Shown here: positions 15,202 through 16,349 of the stretch, in pieces
Layout of the letters: every line of letters begins with the position of its first letter
How positions within the stretch are numbered: position 1 is the first letter of the stretch
Source: Puniceicoccales bacterium
GTDB taxonomy: Bacteria; Verrucomicrobiota; Verrucomicrobiia; Opitutales; JAIRLG01
DNA length: 16,349 nt
Direction of reading: 5' to 3'
Assembly (NCBI GenBank): GCA_031255915.1
Contig: JAIRRP010000081.1
Coordinates: 1 to 16,349, forward strand
Made by a program: the position numbers and the translations under genes
Notes under the pieces: generated by a model
The model's input: the letters and a program-made list of their open reading frames with translations, nothing else
The model's database searches: none
Told to the model about the DNA's origin: nothing

Positions 15202-16349
15202 TTAGACAAGAATCTCCGTAATGCGACCTGCACCGATGGTACGACCGCCTTCCCGAAAAGCAAAACGCTGACCTTTTTCCATCGCGATCTTCTTCTGTAG
15301 CTCTATTTCGACCCCAAGATTATCACCCGGCATAACCATCTCCGTCCCCGAGGGGAGGTGCACCACACCGGTGACATCGGCGGTCCCAAAGAAGAATTGC
15401 GGCCGATAACCATTGAAGAACGATGTATGACGTCCCCCTTCCTCCTTCGTCAGGACATAAATCTCGGCTTTTGCCTTATAATGGGGCGTAATGGTTCCCG
15501 GTTTAGCCAATACATGGCCGCGCTCAACATCTTTCTTATCGATGCCGCGCAGTAAAATACCGACATTATCACCGGCACGTCCCTCATCGAGCAACTTGCG
15601 AAACATCTCAATGCCGGTACAGGTGGTCTTACGCGTATCGCCAAGACCGACAATCTCCACCTCTTCGCCGACCTTGATAACCCCACGCTCGATGCGTCCA
15701 GTCACAACCGTTCCGCGACCGGTAATGGAAAAAACATCTTCGACCGACATCAAAAATGGCTTATCAACATCGCGCTTCGGCTCCTCAATTTCCTTATCTA
15801 GCGCTTTTAGCAGCCGATTGATCGCCTCAATGCCCTCATTACGTCCCTCCAGAGCGGCCAATGCCGAACCACGGATAATGACGATTTTGTCCCCATCATA
15901 TTCGTACTTCTTCAGTAATTCACGTATTTCCAACTCTACCAGATCGAGCAACTCGGGATCATCCAAGAGATCCACCTTATTGAGGAATACGACGAGATTG
16001 GGAATGCCCACCTGACGCGCCAACAGGATATGTTCGCGGGTCTGGGGCATCGGACCATCGGCCGCACTGACGACGAGGATGGCACCATCCATCTGGGCCG
16101 CACCGGTGATCATGTTCTTTACGAAATCCGCATGCCCCGGACAATCCACATGGGCATAGTGACGCTCCTCGCTCTCGTATTCCACATGGGAAACGGCAAT
16201 GGTGACCGTCTTGGAAGCATCGCGAATCGTCCCACCTTTTGTCACATCCGCATAGGACTTAAATTCCGCCAATCCCCTATCCGATTGGACCTTGAGCAGA
16301 GCTGTCGTCAACGTCGACTTGCCATGGTCGACGTGACCAATTGTGCCGA
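15202..16349 (-). CDS. tuf: Elongation factor Tu, lacking its first residues (cut by window edge)
   Basis: EF-Tu brings aminoacyl-tRNA to the ribosome. The frame is open to the window edge, where it reads GTIGHVDHGKSTL, so only about the first dozen residues and the start are missing. Visible motifs are the P-loop GHVDHGKS (serine for the usual threonine), DCPGHADFVKNMITGAAQMDG, the NKVD base-specificity motif, and domains II and III with GRGTVVTGRIERG, GYRPQFFF and the final REGGRTIGAGRITEILV. Switch I is unusual: GGTIRDASKTVTIAVSH stands where APEEKARGITINTSH is typical; the magnesium-binding threonine is retained. The rest is strongly conserved, so this should be a working EF-Tu. It leads the cluster, before trnW-secE, and no tuf occurs between fusA and rpsJ. 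Confidence 0.97.
   Translation of the reverse strand, partial: GTIGHVDHGKSTLTTALLKVQSDRGLAEFKSYADVTKGGTIRDASKTVTIAVSHVEYESEERHYAHVDCPGHADFVKNMITGAAQMDGAILVVSAADGPMPQTREHILLARQVGIPNLVVFLNKVDLLDDPELLDLVELEIRELLKKYEYDGDKIVIIRGSALAALEGRNEGIEAINRLLKALDKEIEEPKRDVDKPFLMSVEDVFSITGRGTVVTGRIERGVIKVGEEVEIVGLGDTRKTTCTGIEMFRKLLDEGRAGDNVGILLRGIDKKDVERGHVLAKPGTITPHYKAKAEIYVLTKEEGGRHTSFFNGYRPQFFFGTADVTGVVHLPSGTEMVMPGDNLGVEIELQKKIAMEKGQRFAFREGGRTIGAGRITEILV

Overview
The window is one continuous block of core information-processing genes, all transcribed on the minus strand, so transcription runs from high to low coordinates. In that order it holds tuf (5' end cut by the window edge), tRNA-Trp(CCA), secE, nusG, rplK, rplA, rplJ, rplL, rpoB, rpoC, rpsL, rpsG, fusA, rpsJ and rplC (3' end cut). 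This joins the secE-nusG-rplKAJL-rpoBC cluster, the str cluster and the head of the S10 cluster. No plus-strand gene, mobile element, CRISPR array or other accessory system was found.

The organism is a bacterium. The RpoB, RpoC and S10 sequences, the large insertion in the RpoC trigger loop and the tuf-trnW-secE / fusA-rpsJ order suggest the PVC group, most likely a Verrucomicrobiota lineage of the Opitutae/Puniceicoccales kind. That placement comes from recognition, not from an alignment or a tree.

Layout: 16349-15202 tuf; 15148-15073 trnW; 15033-14242 secE and nusG; 14226-12079 the L11, L1, L10 and L7/L12 genes; 11918-3975 rpoB and rpoC; 3856-807 the str genes rpsL, rpsG and fusA; 800-1 rpsJ and the start of rplC. 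Gene spacing is very tight: 3 nt secE-nusG, 15 nt nusG-rplK, an ATGA overlap rplA-rplJ, 15 nt rpoB-rpoC, 6 nt rpsL-rpsG and 6 nt fusA-rpsJ. Only four spacers between protein genes exceed 100 nt (rplJ-rplL, rplL-rpoB, rpoC-rpsL, rpsJ-rplC), and each holds a plausible RNA hairpin. No stretch over 300 bases lacks a gene.

Together the genes make the ribosomal stalk base and stalk (L11, L10, L7/L12), L1, the small-subunit proteins S12, S7 and S10, L3, both GTPase elongation factors, the beta and beta' subunits of RNA polymerase, NusG (which with S10/NusE can link polymerase to ribosome) and the SecE translocon subunit.

The most notable observations are the loss of all four cysteines of the second zinc site in beta' (RpoC) while the first zinc site is intact, an atypical switch I in EF-Tu, and the absence of spacer at the positions where E. 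coli places its L1, L10 and S7 feedback sites. There are also several candidate RNA switches, including one in which the 3' end of tRNA-Trp can pair with its own trailer.
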